A stretch of DNA of 20,173 nucleotides from RGIG2206 sp045648425 (GTDB lineage Bacteria; Bacillota; Clostridia; Oscillospirales; Acutalibacteraceae), in assembly GCA_045648425.1 (NCBI GenBank), contig JAZRNV010000088.1, positions 1 to 20,173 of the forward strand, written 5' to 3'. Position 1 is the stretch's first letter. Every line of letters starts with the position of its first letter. Below, piece by piece: positions 6,893 to 15,300 of the stretch. A program made the position numbers and the translations under genes. The notes below the pieces were generated by a model that worked only from the letters and a program-made list of their open reading frames with translations, did no database searches and was not told the origin of the DNA.

Positions 6893-8530
6893 TTATGATT
6901 TGTTTTGTGAGTCTACAAGACCTTCAGCACCGTATATTTTACGAAGCTTGGGCTTTTCAATTTTGCCGGTTGGGTTGCGGGGTACGTCGGCAAAAATTAT
7001 TTTGCGAGGACGTTTATAACGAGGAAGCTCCATACAAAATTCGTTGATTTCTTCCTCTGTGCAGGTCATACCTTGCTTGGTTTCAATAATCGCTGTGGCA
7101 ATTTCACCAAGTCTTGCGTCGGGCAACCCTATAACAGCAACATCCTTAATTTTGGAATGCGCTGATAAGAAATTTTCAATCTGTACGGGATATAAATTTT
7201 CTCCGCCTGTAATTATAACATCTTTTTTGCGATCTACAAGATAAATAAATCCTTCTTCATCTTGCATTGCCATATCGCCTGTATACAGCCAACCGTCTTT
7301 TAATGTATCTGCGGTGGCTTTTTCATCACGGTAGTAGCAGGTCATAACGCCGGGTCCTTTAAGACAAAGCTCACCAACGTCGCCTTGCTTCACCTCAATG
7401 CCATCCGGGTCAACAATCTTAACCTGCCATTTGTAACCGGGAACACCGATTGCGCCAACCTTATGTACATTCTCAACACCAAGGTGAACGGCACCGGGAC
7501 CGATGGACTCTGATAATCCGTAGTTGGTGTCGTACTGTTGATTAGGAAAATATTCAAGCCAACGCTTAATTAGACTTTGAGGGACGGGCTGAGCACCAAT
7601 GTGCATCAAGCGCCACTGTGAAAGATCGTAATCTTCAAGCTTTATTTCGCCTGAATCAAGGGCATTAAGAATGTCCTGTGCCCAGGGAACAAGCAACCAA
7701 ACAATAGTGCATTTTTCTGTACTTGCGGCACTCAAAATGTTTTTAGACTGTGTGCCTTTAAGAATAACTGCCTTACCACCTGTAAGCAAGCTGCCGAACC
7801 AATGCATCTTTGCACCCGTGTGATAAAGAGGGGGGATGCACAAGAAGCAGTCGTCCTTTGTTTGACCGTGGTGGTTTTGTTCAACTCTGCAAGAGTGAAT
7901 CAAGCTTTCGTGATTGTGAAGAATTGCTTTTGGGAATCCCGTAGTACCCGATGAGAAGTAAATGGCAGCGTCGTCACTTTCTTCTAAAGTGCATTCAGGG
8001 AAGCTGCCTGAACACTCTGAGATTAGGTCATTGTAATCATCGGCAAACGCAGGACATCCGGCACCAAGATAAACAAGAGTGCAGCGCTTACTGATTTTAT
8101 CTGCGACTGCTTCTACACGACCGATAAATTCGGTGCCGAATATAAGAACATCGGCTTCTGCCAAATCTAAACAATAGTCAATCTCATCGGAGGAGTATCT
8201 GAAATTAAGCGGTACAGCTAAAGCACCGGTCTTTAATATGCCAAAATAAATAGGTAACCAGTCAATACAATTCATAAGCAAAATGGCAACCTTGTTGCCC
8301 TTACCTATGCCGTTTTGCTTAAGCATATTAGCAAGACGGTTGGATTTTTCATTAAAAACTGACCAAGAAATCTCGCGACGGTAATGATTAACACGAGGAG
8401 TTGGTTCAACCAGTTCAAACTCGTGCCATGTTGAACGGCGAGTTTCGGGCTGCTCAGGATTTATTTCAACAAGAGCAGTGTCCAGAGCAAACTCCCTGGC
8501 GTTTTTTTCCAATAAGTGAACAATAGTCAT
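6893..8530 (-). CDS. AMP-forming acyl-CoA/aryl-CoA synthetase
   Basis: ANL-family ligase that forms an acyl-adenylate from a carboxylic acid and ATP, then the CoA thioester. It shows YFSSGTTGFPKAILHNHES (phosphate-binding loop), YDTNYGLSESIGPG (acyl site), GWLYTGDMA and DRKKDVIITGGENLYPVQIE (hinge), and PTGKIEKPKLR with the catalytic C-terminal lysine. I prefer the ATG at 8530 (545 aa): AAAGG abuts the ATG at 8539 with no room, but is 9 nt from 8530. It leads the iorA-iorB operon (17-nt gap) from a promoter with a palindromic operator. Together with paaK, this puts two acid:CoA ligases on either side of iorAB. Substrate could be an aryl acid such as phenylacetate or indoleacetate, or a medium-chain fatty acid; sequence alone does not decide. 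Confidence 0.88.
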   Translation of the reverse strand: MTIVHLLEKNAREFALDTALVEINPEQPETRRSTWHEFELVEPTPRVNHYRREISWSVFNEKSNRLANMLKQNGIGKGNKVAILLMNCIDWLPIYFGILKTGALAVPLNFRYSSDEIDYCLDLAEADVLIFGTEFIGRVEAVADKISKRCTLVYLGAGCPAFADDYNDLISECSGSFPECTLEESDDAAIYFSSGTTGFPKAILHNHESLIHSCRVEQNHHGQTKDDCFLCIPPLYHTGAKMHWFGSLLTGGKAVILKGTQSKNILSAASTEKCTIVWLLVPWAQDILNALDSGEIKLEDYDLSQWRLMHIGAQPVPQSLIKRWLEYFPNQQYDTNYGLSESIGPGAVHLGVENVHKVGAIGVPGYKWQVKIVDPDGIEVKQGDVGELCLKGPGVMTCYYRDEKATADTLKDGWLYTGDMAMQDEEGFIYLVDRKKDVIITGGENLYPVQIENFLSAHSKIKDVAVIGLPDARLGEIATAIIETKQGMTCTEEEINEFCMELPRYKRPRKIIFADVPRNPTGKIEKPKLRKIYGAEGLVDSQNKS

Positions 8531-8564
8531 TCTATTCATCCTTTAACAGAGTTCTGATAAAAAC

Positions 8565-8593
8565 ACTTTAACACTTTAAAGCAAATTTGTCAA
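8565..8593 (-). promoter_or_regulatory. Promoter of the CoA-synthetase-iorAB operon
   Basis: TTGACA at 8593-8588 and TAAAGT at 8570-8565, 17-nt spacer. The -10 is a poor match by itself, but the layout is the same as in the opposed symporter promoter, and both contain the same palindrome. Confidence 0.65.
8566..8581. promoter_or_regulatory. Operator palindrome, copy 1
   Basis: CTTTAA-CACT-TTAAAG on the plus strand. It covers the spacer and -10 of the minus-strand promoter, so a bound protein would block the CoA-synthetase-iorAB operon. No regulator gene is in the window. Confidence 0.7.
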
Positions 8594-8632
8594 CCTAAAA
8601 GAACGAATTTTTTAAATTTTTTCAAAAAAGCC

Positions 8633-8661
8633 TTGACAAACATACTTTAAAGTGTTAAAGT
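8633..8661 (+). promoter_or_regulatory. Promoter of the sodium:solute symporter gene
   Basis: TTGACA at 8633-8638 and TAAAGT at 8656-8661 with a 17-nt spacer, the mirror of the divergent promoter. It overlaps operator copy 2. Confidence 0.65.
8645..8660. promoter_or_regulatory. Operator palindrome, copy 2
   Basis: CTTTAA-AGTG-TTAAAG, identical to copy 1 when read on the opposite strand, including AGTG in the centre. It occupies the same place relative to -35 and -10 in the symporter promoter. Confidence 0.7.
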
Positions 8662-8678
8662 GTCAGCAAATAATTTAA

Positions 8679-8698
8679 CGCTTTAAAACTTTAAAGCG
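8679..8698. promoter_or_regulatory. Operator palindrome, copy 3
   Basis: CG-CTTTAA-AACT-TTAAAG-CG, an 8-4-8 inverted repeat with the same core as copies 1 and 2, located between the symporter promoter and its ribosome binding site. It may strengthen repression of the symporter gene as a roadblock or through cooperative binding. Confidence 0.65.
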
Positions 8699-8715
8699 AG
8701 CAAGAGGTGTCTTTT

Positions 8716-10332
8716 ATGTTAAATTTTGAAGTCAATTTAGTAGCGGTTTCTCCTACTGCTCTAATAGCTGTGCCTATGCTTGTTTTATTCTTTGCATTGA
8801 TGATAGGCGTAGGCATCGCTTGTCGCAAACATTCAACAAATGTTGATGGATTTGTACTTGGGGGACGATCGGTAGGACCTTGGCTTACCGCCTTTGCTTT
8901 TGGGACATCCTACTTTTCAGCTGTCATTTTTGTAGGATACGCCGGTCAGTTTGGTTGGGATTTCGGCTTGGCTTCTACTTGGATCGGTCTTGGTAATGCT
9001 TTTATCGGTTCTTTGCTTGCCTGGTCAGTTCTCGGAAGAAGAACAAGAGTTATGACTCAGCATTTAGGTTCAAAAACCATGCCTGACTTTTTCGAAAAGA
9101 GGTATGATTCAAAAAAATTAAAAATCATTGCTTCATTTATAGTGTTTGTATTTCTGATTCCTTATACCGCTTCTCTCTACAACGGTCTTTCATCTCTGTT
9201 TAATAATGTATTTAATATTCCTTATTGGACAGTTGTTGTTATAATGGCAGTTCTTACAGGTGTTTACGTTATTTTTGGCGGATATATGGCAACTGCTGTA
9301 AATGATTTTATTCAAGGTATCATAATGCTTATTGGCATAGCAGCAGTTGTTATCTCAGTATTGGCTGATAATGGCGGATTTGCAAAAGCAGTTAATACAT
9401 TGGCAACAAGTGAGATAGCAGGCCATGAATTTGTTTCTATTTTCGGGCCTAAGCCCATTTCGTTATTATTTGTTGTTATGCTTACTTCTTTAGGTACTTG
9501 GGGATTGCCTCAGATGGTAGGCAAATTTTACTCCATTAAAAATGAAGATTCTATCAAAAAAGGAACAATTATTTCAACCTTATTTGCCGTAATTGTTGCA
9601 GGCGGATGCTACTTCTTAGGTGGATTCGGCAGACTGTATTTTGACAAAATGGTTGATGGTGGCTTTGTAAGCGGTAACAAAATTATGTTTGATAAGGTTG
9701 TACCTACAATGCTCAGTGACTTAGCTCCCGTAATTGTTGCTTTGGTTATTGTGTTGGTTTTATCTGCATCTATGTCAACCTTGTCTTCTCTTGTACTTAC
9801 ATCATCTTCAACGTTGACCTTGGATGTTGTAGTTCCGGCGCTTTCACGCAAAAAGCAAATTGGTGAAAAGAAAAGCGTATCAATTATGCGTTTATTTATA
9901 GTTTTCTTTATTGTGATTTCTGCAGTCATTGCCATTCTCAAGGATAGCATATGGAAAGACTCTGTCTTTATTGCTCAAATGATGGGCGTATCCTGGGGAG
10001 CGCTTGCAGGTGCATTTTTGGCTCCTTTCTTATATGGCTTATACTGGAAAAAGACCACAAAAGCCGCCGTTGTTGCAAGCTTCATTTTTGGTGCAGGACT
10101 TGAAATTATGCAACTTTGTATTGGTTTAGGATGGATAACCCTATCAAACAAAGTGATAGGGTTTGTGTTTACCAATTCGCTATACTCAGGTGTTTTTGCA
10201 ATGCTCGGCGGATTGATAATTGTGCCTATTGTTAGCTTGTTAACTCGTAAAACTTTGCCATCTGATATTGACGAAAAATTTAGTTGTTACGATGCTAAAG
10301 TAGTTACAAATAAAAAAGATTCATTAGGATAA
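8716..10332 (+). CDS. Sodium:solute symporter (SSS family)
   Basis: Integral membrane protein of 538 aa with about 13 hydrophobic segments, the SSS family's usual size and topology (TC 2.A.21). Family marks include DGFVLGGRSVGPWLTAFAFG early on, GGYMATAVNDFIQGIIML in the fifth to sixth helix, and GTWGLPQMVGKFYSIKNE. It imports a small solute with Na+. I chose the ATG at 8716 because AGAGGTG lies 6 nt before it; an in-frame GTG at 8707 would fall inside that ribosome binding site. It is divergent from the CoA-synthetase-iorAB operon and shares identical operator palindromes with it, so the cargo is probably the acid that the synthetase activates (arylacetate or other monocarboxylate). Cargo is inferred from context only; sequence resembles the carboxylate/pantothenate-like branches generally. 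Confidence 0.88.
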   Translation: MLNFEVNLVAVSPTALIAVPMLVLFFALMIGVGIACRKHSTNVDGFVLGGRSVGPWLTAFAFGTSYFSAVIFVGYAGQFGWDFGLASTWIGLGNAFIGSLLAWSVLGRRTRVMTQHLGSKTMPDFFEKRYDSKKLKIIASFIVFVFLIPYTASLYNGLSSLFNNVFNIPYWTVVVIMAVLTGVYVIFGGYMATAVNDFIQGIIMLIGIAAVVISVLADNGGFAKAVNTLATSEIAGHEFVSIFGPKPISLLFVVMLTSLGTWGLPQMVGKFYSIKNEDSIKKGTIISTLFAVIVAGGCYFLGGFGRLYFDKMVDGGFVSGNKIMFDKVVPTMLSDLAPVIVALVIVLVLSASMSTLSSLVLTSSSTLTLDVVVPALSRKKQIGEKKSVSIMRLFIVFFIVISAVIAILKDSIWKDSVFIAQMMGVSWGALAGAFLAPFLYGLYWKKTTKAAVVASFIFGAGLEIMQLCIGLGWITLSNKVIGFVFTNSLYSGVFAMLGGLIIVPIVSLLTRKTLPSDIDEKFSCYDAKVVTNKKDSLG

Positions 10333-10335
10333 GGA

Positions 10336-10369
10336 AAAAGCATCCCATTTTTATTTTTGGGATGCTTTT
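10336..10369. terminator. Bidirectional terminator between the symporter and ClC genes
   Basis: A 12-bp perfect stem (AAAAGCATCCCA / TGGGATGCTTTT) with a 10-nt loop and T-runs on both sides serves both convergent genes. The ClC stop codon (10353-10351) lies in the loop, so the last ClC codons form one arm. Confidence 0.85.
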
Positions 10370-11583
10370 ATAAATTTAAATATGGTAAAGTTGTTGTGTT
10401 TATATTCGTAAATTCCGTTTTGACTAGAAATGAAAACAGTAATCGCTACAACCAAAAGGCATAGCGGTAAACATTTTATGCCAAATAACTCTGAACAAAT
10501 AAAAACGGTTGCAATGGGGCATTTCGTAACACTGTTAAACATTACCGCCATACCTATCGCGGCACCTACAGTTATATCAAGGTTAAAGAGTAGCGCCAAT
10601 ACCGCACCAAGTGTAGCACCTATGCTGAAGGTTGGCACTATTTCTCCGCCTTTAAAGCCGGCACTTATGCTTATTACCGTAAAAACGATTTTAAGTAAAA
10701 AATCATAACCGTTGACTTTATTGTGGATGAATATTTCTTCAATAAGATTTATTCCACTGCCGTTATAGCGTTGATCACCTACAACTATTGTCAATATCAA
10801 TATAGCGCTGCCGCCGATTGCAATAAGTAAGTATTCATTCGGTATTGATGCTTTTAATGCTTTACTGCAAAATCTTATTGAAAATATAAACAGAATGCCA
10901 ACAAAAGATACTATAACGGAAATTACCAAAAGCTTTAATAAAAAACTTATGCTCAAGCTTGTGCTTTCAACCTCAAAGCGTTCGGGTTTTGTGCCCAAAA
11001 TAAAAGAAATTGTATATGAAACAAAGCTCGCCACAAAAACAGGCAAATAAGCTTTAAAAGTTTTCTTTTTGGTAAAAACGACTTCCAAAGCAAACACAGC
11101 TGCACCAAAAGGAGCGCTGAATAATGCTGAAAACACTGAAGCTAAACCGCATATTGTTAATATGGATCGATCTTCTTCTTTAAGTTTAAACAACCTGTCT
11201 ATAACAGATGCTTCACCTACGCCCATTTGCAAAGCGGCTCCCTCGCGGCCGGCAGATGCTCCGAATAAATGAGTGATGGCAGACGATATGAAAATTGCAG
11301 GCAAGATAAACGGTGTTATCCTCTTGTTGTTAAAAGAGCTGTTTATTACGGTGTTGGTAGATATTGTTCCGGTTTTAAGAAGCTTGTTAAGGTGTACGGA
11401 CATAAGACCGCCAACAGGAAGCAATAATATTATAAACCCATAGTTTGATCTTACACCTGAAACAAGTGTAACAGTCTTATAAAACAAGAAAGCAACAACT
11501 CCGCTAAACAAACCAAGCAAAGCAGAAAGAAGCAATAAAACAATATATTTTTTTGTTTTGTATAAAAGCAAGTTGTCTTTCAT
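10351..11583 (-). CDS. ClC-family anion channel/antiporter
   Basis: Membrane protein of 410 aa with the ClC fold signals: ITHLFGASAGREGAALQMG (103-121; E114 is the gating glutamate position) and GFKGGEIVPTFSIGATLGAV late in the protein, followed by MAVMFNSVTKCPIATVF. ClC proteins move Cl- or F-, often against H+. The usual GSGIP anion-selectivity loop is missing; the equivalent region reads LLPVGGLMSVHLNKLLKTG. That absence and the 'THLFG-SAGREG' form resemble the fluoride-exporting CLC-F branch, but I see no fluoride riboswitch upstream, so substrate stays open. The ATG has AAGGA 7 nt before it. Short for a ClC because there are no C-terminal CBS domains, which is normal in bacteria. Confidence 0.88.
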   Translation of the reverse strand: MKDNLLLYKTKKYIVLLLLSALLGLFSGVVAFLFYKTVTLVSGVRSNYGFIILLLPVGGLMSVHLNKLLKTGTISTNTVINSSFNNKRITPFILPAIFISSAITHLFGASAGREGAALQMGVGEASVIDRLFKLKEEDRSILTICGLASVFSALFSAPFGAAVFALEVVFTKKKTFKAYLPVFVASFVSYTISFILGTKPERFEVESTSLSISFLLKLLVISVIVSFVGILFIFSIRFCSKALKASIPNEYLLIAIGGSAILILTIVVGDQRYNGSGINLIEEIFIHNKVNGYDFLLKIVFTVISISAGFKGGEIVPTFSIGATLGAVLALLFNLDITVGAAIGMAVMFNSVTKCPIATVFICSELFGIKCLPLCLLVVAITVFISSQNGIYEYKHNNFTIFKFIKASQK

Positions 11584-11610
11584 TTGAATGTCCTTACATA
11601 ATTTTTATTA

Positions 11611-11639
11611 ATTTTAACAAAAACAAATAAAATAATCAA
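11611..11639 (-). promoter_or_regulatory. Promoter of the ClC gene
   Basis: TTGATT (11639-11634), 17-nt spacer, TAAAAT (11616-11611), followed 28 nt later by the ClC start codon and its AAGGA. Confidence 0.65.
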
Positions 11640-11646
11640 GTTTTCC

Positions 11647-11675
11647 TTGAATGACTGTAAATATAGTTATATAAT
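11647..11675 (+). promoter_or_regulatory. Promoter of tag
   Basis: TTGAAT (11647-11652), 17-nt spacer, TATAAT (11670-11675). With a start near 11682 the 5' untranslated region of tag would be only about 12 nt. The promoter's -35 lies next to the divergent ClC promoter. Confidence 0.65.
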
Positions 11676-11693
11676 TTTTTGGGTGATAATAGA

Positions 11694-12236
11694 ATGAATC
11701 GGTGCAAATGGTGTAATTTAAAAAACGAGCTTTATGTTAAATATCATGATGAGCAGTGGGGTGTACCATGCTTTGATGATGGTGAGCTGTTTGAACTTTT
11801 GGTGCTTGAGCTTTTTCAATCCGGCTTGTCTTGGGAAATAATTTTAAATAAGCGTTCCAATTTCAGAAGAGCATTTGACGGCTTTAATTATAAAGTTATT
11901 GCCGAATATAGCGATGCGGATATCGAGCGCTTAATGAACGATGAAAGTATTGTTCGCAATCGAAATAAGATTGAAGCGACTGTTAAAAATGCCGTGGCTT
12001 TTATTGAAATACAAAGAGAATTTAGCGGATTTTATAATTATATATGGAGTTTTACCGAAGGCAAGACTATATTTGAAAATGATAAAACAAGCTCAACGCT
12101 GTCTGATGCTGTGGCAAAAGACTTAAAAAAGCGCGGAATGTCATTTATAGGTACTACAGTGGCTTATTCATATTTGCAAAGTATAGGCGTCATTAATTCT
12201 CACGAAAACGATTGCTTTTTATATAACGGCCGATGA
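11694..12236 (+). CDS. tag: DNA-3-methyladenine glycosylase I
   Basis: Base-excision repair enzyme that removes 3-methyladenine from alkylated DNA; 180 aa, the standard size. All key residues line up with E. coli Tag: zinc ligands C4, H18, H170 and C174, the catalytic glutamate E39, and GLSWE with W47. The start YHDEQWGVP segment is diagnostic. I use the ATG at 11694, which gives the typical MNRCKWC start; an in-frame TTG at 11679 would add five residues not expected in the family. The ribosome binding site is weak (GGGTGA, about 8 nt upstream). The gene stands alone between its own promoter and terminator; its neighbours are functionally unrelated. Confidence 0.95.
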   Translation: MNRCKWCNLKNELYVKYHDEQWGVPCFDDGELFELLVLELFQSGLSWEIILNKRSNFRRAFDGFNYKVIAEYSDADIERLMNDESIVRNRNKIEATVKNAVAFIEIQREFSGFYNYIWSFTEGKTIFENDKTSSTLSDAVAKDLKKRGMSFIGTTVAYSYLQSIGVINSHENDCFLYNGR

Positions 12237-12259
12237 TTTTTAAAATTTATCGGCTTTTT
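12229..12259 (+). terminator. Terminator of tag
   Basis: GCCGAT pairs with ATCGGC around an AT-rich, partly self-pairing interior, followed by TTTTT. The tag TGA stop is within the 5' part of the hairpin. Confidence 0.7.
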
Positions 12260-12283
12260 AAATTATTATATTTTCGACAAATG

Positions 12284-12312
12284 TTGACATTGTAAAAGCT
12301 AAAGTATATAAT
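12284..12312 (+). promoter_or_regulatory. Perfect-consensus sigma-A promoter of the vWA gene
   Basis: TTGACA (12284-12289), exactly 17 nt, TATAAT (12307-12312): a full 12/12 match. GGAGG (12332-12336) then precedes the ATG by 6 nt. Such a promoter predicts strong basal expression unless a repressor is bound. Confidence 0.85.
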
Positions 12313-12342
12313 TTTTTTGCATGTATATAATGGAGGATTGTT

Positions 12343-15300
12343 ATGAAAAAACTGTTTTCTTCTCTTGTTATAATTATTGTTTTAGCATTGTTTTTATTTC
12401 CAACAATGGCATTCGCAGATTCGTCAACTGAGGTCGACGGATTAAGCGTCTCATTATCTGCAGATGCAGAAAAATACAGCAATGACAGCAAGATGAAGTT
12501 TAGCTTATCTGTTGCCAATAATACTTTGCGTTCTGTAGACAACATAAAGGTTGAGTGGTTCTTGCCCGATGGAACAGAGCTTGCAAGAGGCAGCGTGCTG
12601 ACTGACAGAATGGATGTTGCAGCACGCAAAAGCGACACCTTTAGCGCAACTGTGCTGGTTGATACCGATAAAAAAGATATCAAAGAGGTTGATATTAACC
12701 GCGCTGATGCAACGGCAACTTTTAAACCATCCTTTGTTATTGGCATAATAATTGCGTCTTTGCTTGTTTTGGGTGCAGGCGCAACACTGTTACTCTTCTT
12801 TAAATCTCCCAAAAAAGGAGTTAAGGTGTTAAGCGCAATTTTGTGCTCTGTTTTGATTTTGGGAATAATACCCACGGGGATTTTTGCTTTTTCTGATCGT
12901 GACATAATAATGTATGTCGATAAAACTGTGGAGATTGACGGTGAAGATGTTACCGTTGTCGCCAGGGTTTCAAAGCTATCTTTAAAGCATTCACAAGATG
13001 TTACCATTGACTTGGGTGAAGCGCTTTATGATACGGTTCTTGATACATATCACGTCAAAACTGATTTGCGCACACTTAAAGGCAGCACATTTAACGCAAG
13101 ATTTGCTGATACAGCTAAGATTACCGTTAAAGATGAGATAGACCGTGTTTTAATTGAAAAAGAGTTTACTCCTAAATCTGATTGGAGTATAAAAGATTTC
13201 GGCCTTATCGTAGGAATTAACAAGGTTGAGTTTACCGTTGTTCAGAATGATGGCTTTGTTTTTGAAAAGGTATATATCATCAACAATTTGTTCGAAGATA
13301 ATATGAAAAACCTGGACGTTGACCTTGATGATACCGATAGTGACGGTGTGCTTAATTATATTGAAGAAATAAAAGGCACCGATTTAGACGATACCGATAC
13401 GGATGACGACCAACTCAGCGACTATATTGAACTTGCAATCGTCGGCACAGACCCAACTAAAGAAGATACCGACGATAACGGCGTTGATGACCCCGATGAA
13501 GATTGCGATTTTGACGGTCTTACCAATATAGAAGAGGTTGAAGAAACCAACACTGACCCCTCGCTTATTGATACCGATTCTGACGGAATGGATGATAAAG
13601 AAGAAATAGTAAATTACGGCACAGACCCAACTAAAGAAGACACCGACGGTGACTCTAAAACCGATAAGTGGGAGATTAACAAGGGCTATGACCCTGTTGT
13701 GCCCAATGAGTCCTTCCCTAAATATGAAGCAGAGTCTGATGTTGAAGAAATAAAAATCGAAGCAGACGGTGAAGCATCTGTTACCGAAATTGACGGCGAC
13801 CTTAATCTTAACAAAGATATGGTTGGCAATATCGGTCTGCCTCCCTTTAGCGTAGAGGTTGAAAAGGGTAGCGAGGCAACTATCAGCATTGACTATGACC
13901 CAAGTAAACTTGGCGGCGACAAGGCAGTGCTTTATGAGTATAACCCTTCTTCCCAGAGATTTACAGCTGTGCCTACAGTGAATGTTGACTCTGATACTAT
14001 GCAGTTTACTGCAACTAAAGATGCTGTTTATATGCTTCTTAATCAAAGATACATCGAAGATGTTTGGGAGAATGATATCTTAAAGCCAAGTGAATATGAC
14101 AGCAAAGCTTCTATTGATATTGTTTTTGTTATAGATTGCTCGGGAAGTATGTCTTCTAATGACCCTAAAGGATTCCGCAAAGATGTGGCAAAGGGATTTA
14201 TTAAGAAACTTCGCGACGGTAAAGATAAGGCATCAATAGTAACATTTACCACTGAGGCAAACGTTATGGCAGAACTAACAGATGATAAGACGAAGTTAGA
14301 CAAAGCGGTTGATGGCATTAACGATGGTGGAGATGGTTCCGGATGCGGTGGTGCAGGAACGAACGGTTCTGCAGGAATTCGTGCGGCTATAAATACGCTT
14401 GAAAATTCCACGTCAAAATACAAGTATATTGTATTTATGACGGATGGTTGTGATACAGTAACTTCTGAACAATACCTTGAAACCTCCTCCTCAAAGGGAC
14501 TCACCGGTGAAGCTAAAGATAAGGGTATTATCATTCATACCGTTGGTCTTATTGGCACGGGCGACGTAGACACTGACCTTCTTAAAAATATCGCCAGGGC
14601 TACCAACGGCAACTATTATTGCCTTTCTGTTACCGAGGATGAGGCAGAACTGGCAGCGCAGTATTATGAGGTTTTTGATGAAATAGAGTCTTTGACCATT
14701 GACCGTTCGATTGATACCAACAAGGATGGAATTTCCGATTATTACACAAGACTGATTTGTGACGGTAAGATATCCACTTCAACCGGAATTAAGTTTTTGT
14801 TTGGTGACTATTCTTACGATGAAGTCCAAAAGAGTGCCGACCTTGACGGTGACGGTATTAAAAACGGATCAGAGTTGCAAATTTCTGAATCTGAAAAAGG
14901 TGTGTTTGTAAGACTAAACTCATATCCTTATCTTAAGGATTCCGACGGTGACGGAATCTTAGACCCTGATGAAAATAAGATTGAAACAAGTCCCATAAAA
15001 TATAATGCAACGGGTTTTGTGCCGGATATTAACTGGCTTGTGTCTGATGATAACTATGAATCCTCAAAATATCTTGACTTTTATGAAGATAGCTGGAACG
15101 CTCAGACAGGCGTGTTTGTAGGAAACGTATTTTTTGGCTCAAACGTAGATCTTACTGCTGTTTATCGTCAAACCCTTGTTGATATAATTACAAGAATTGA
15201 TAAAGACGTAACCGAGCTTCATCAACAAGAAAAATACAAAGCATTTATAGAAGAATATTTCGGAGAAGTGTTTGGCTTGTCCTTTGAAGAGGCGTGCGCT

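Noticed and set aside
11584..11650. Fluoride riboswitch before the ClC gene
   Set aside because: The leader is short and AT-rich and lacks the conserved fluoride-aptamer core; only a plain promoter and ribosome binding site are seen.
12258..13007. Minus-strand open frame of 249 codons over the start of the vWA gene
   Set aside because: Ser/Thr/Leu-rich shadow that crosses the promoter and signal peptide of a well-supported gene and has no ribosome binding site.
13384..14534. Minus-strand open frames of 163 and 220 codons inside the vWA gene
   Set aside because: They are antisense to the DxDxDG and vWA coding region, whose biased codons leave long open frames by chance; no start signals or family resemblance.
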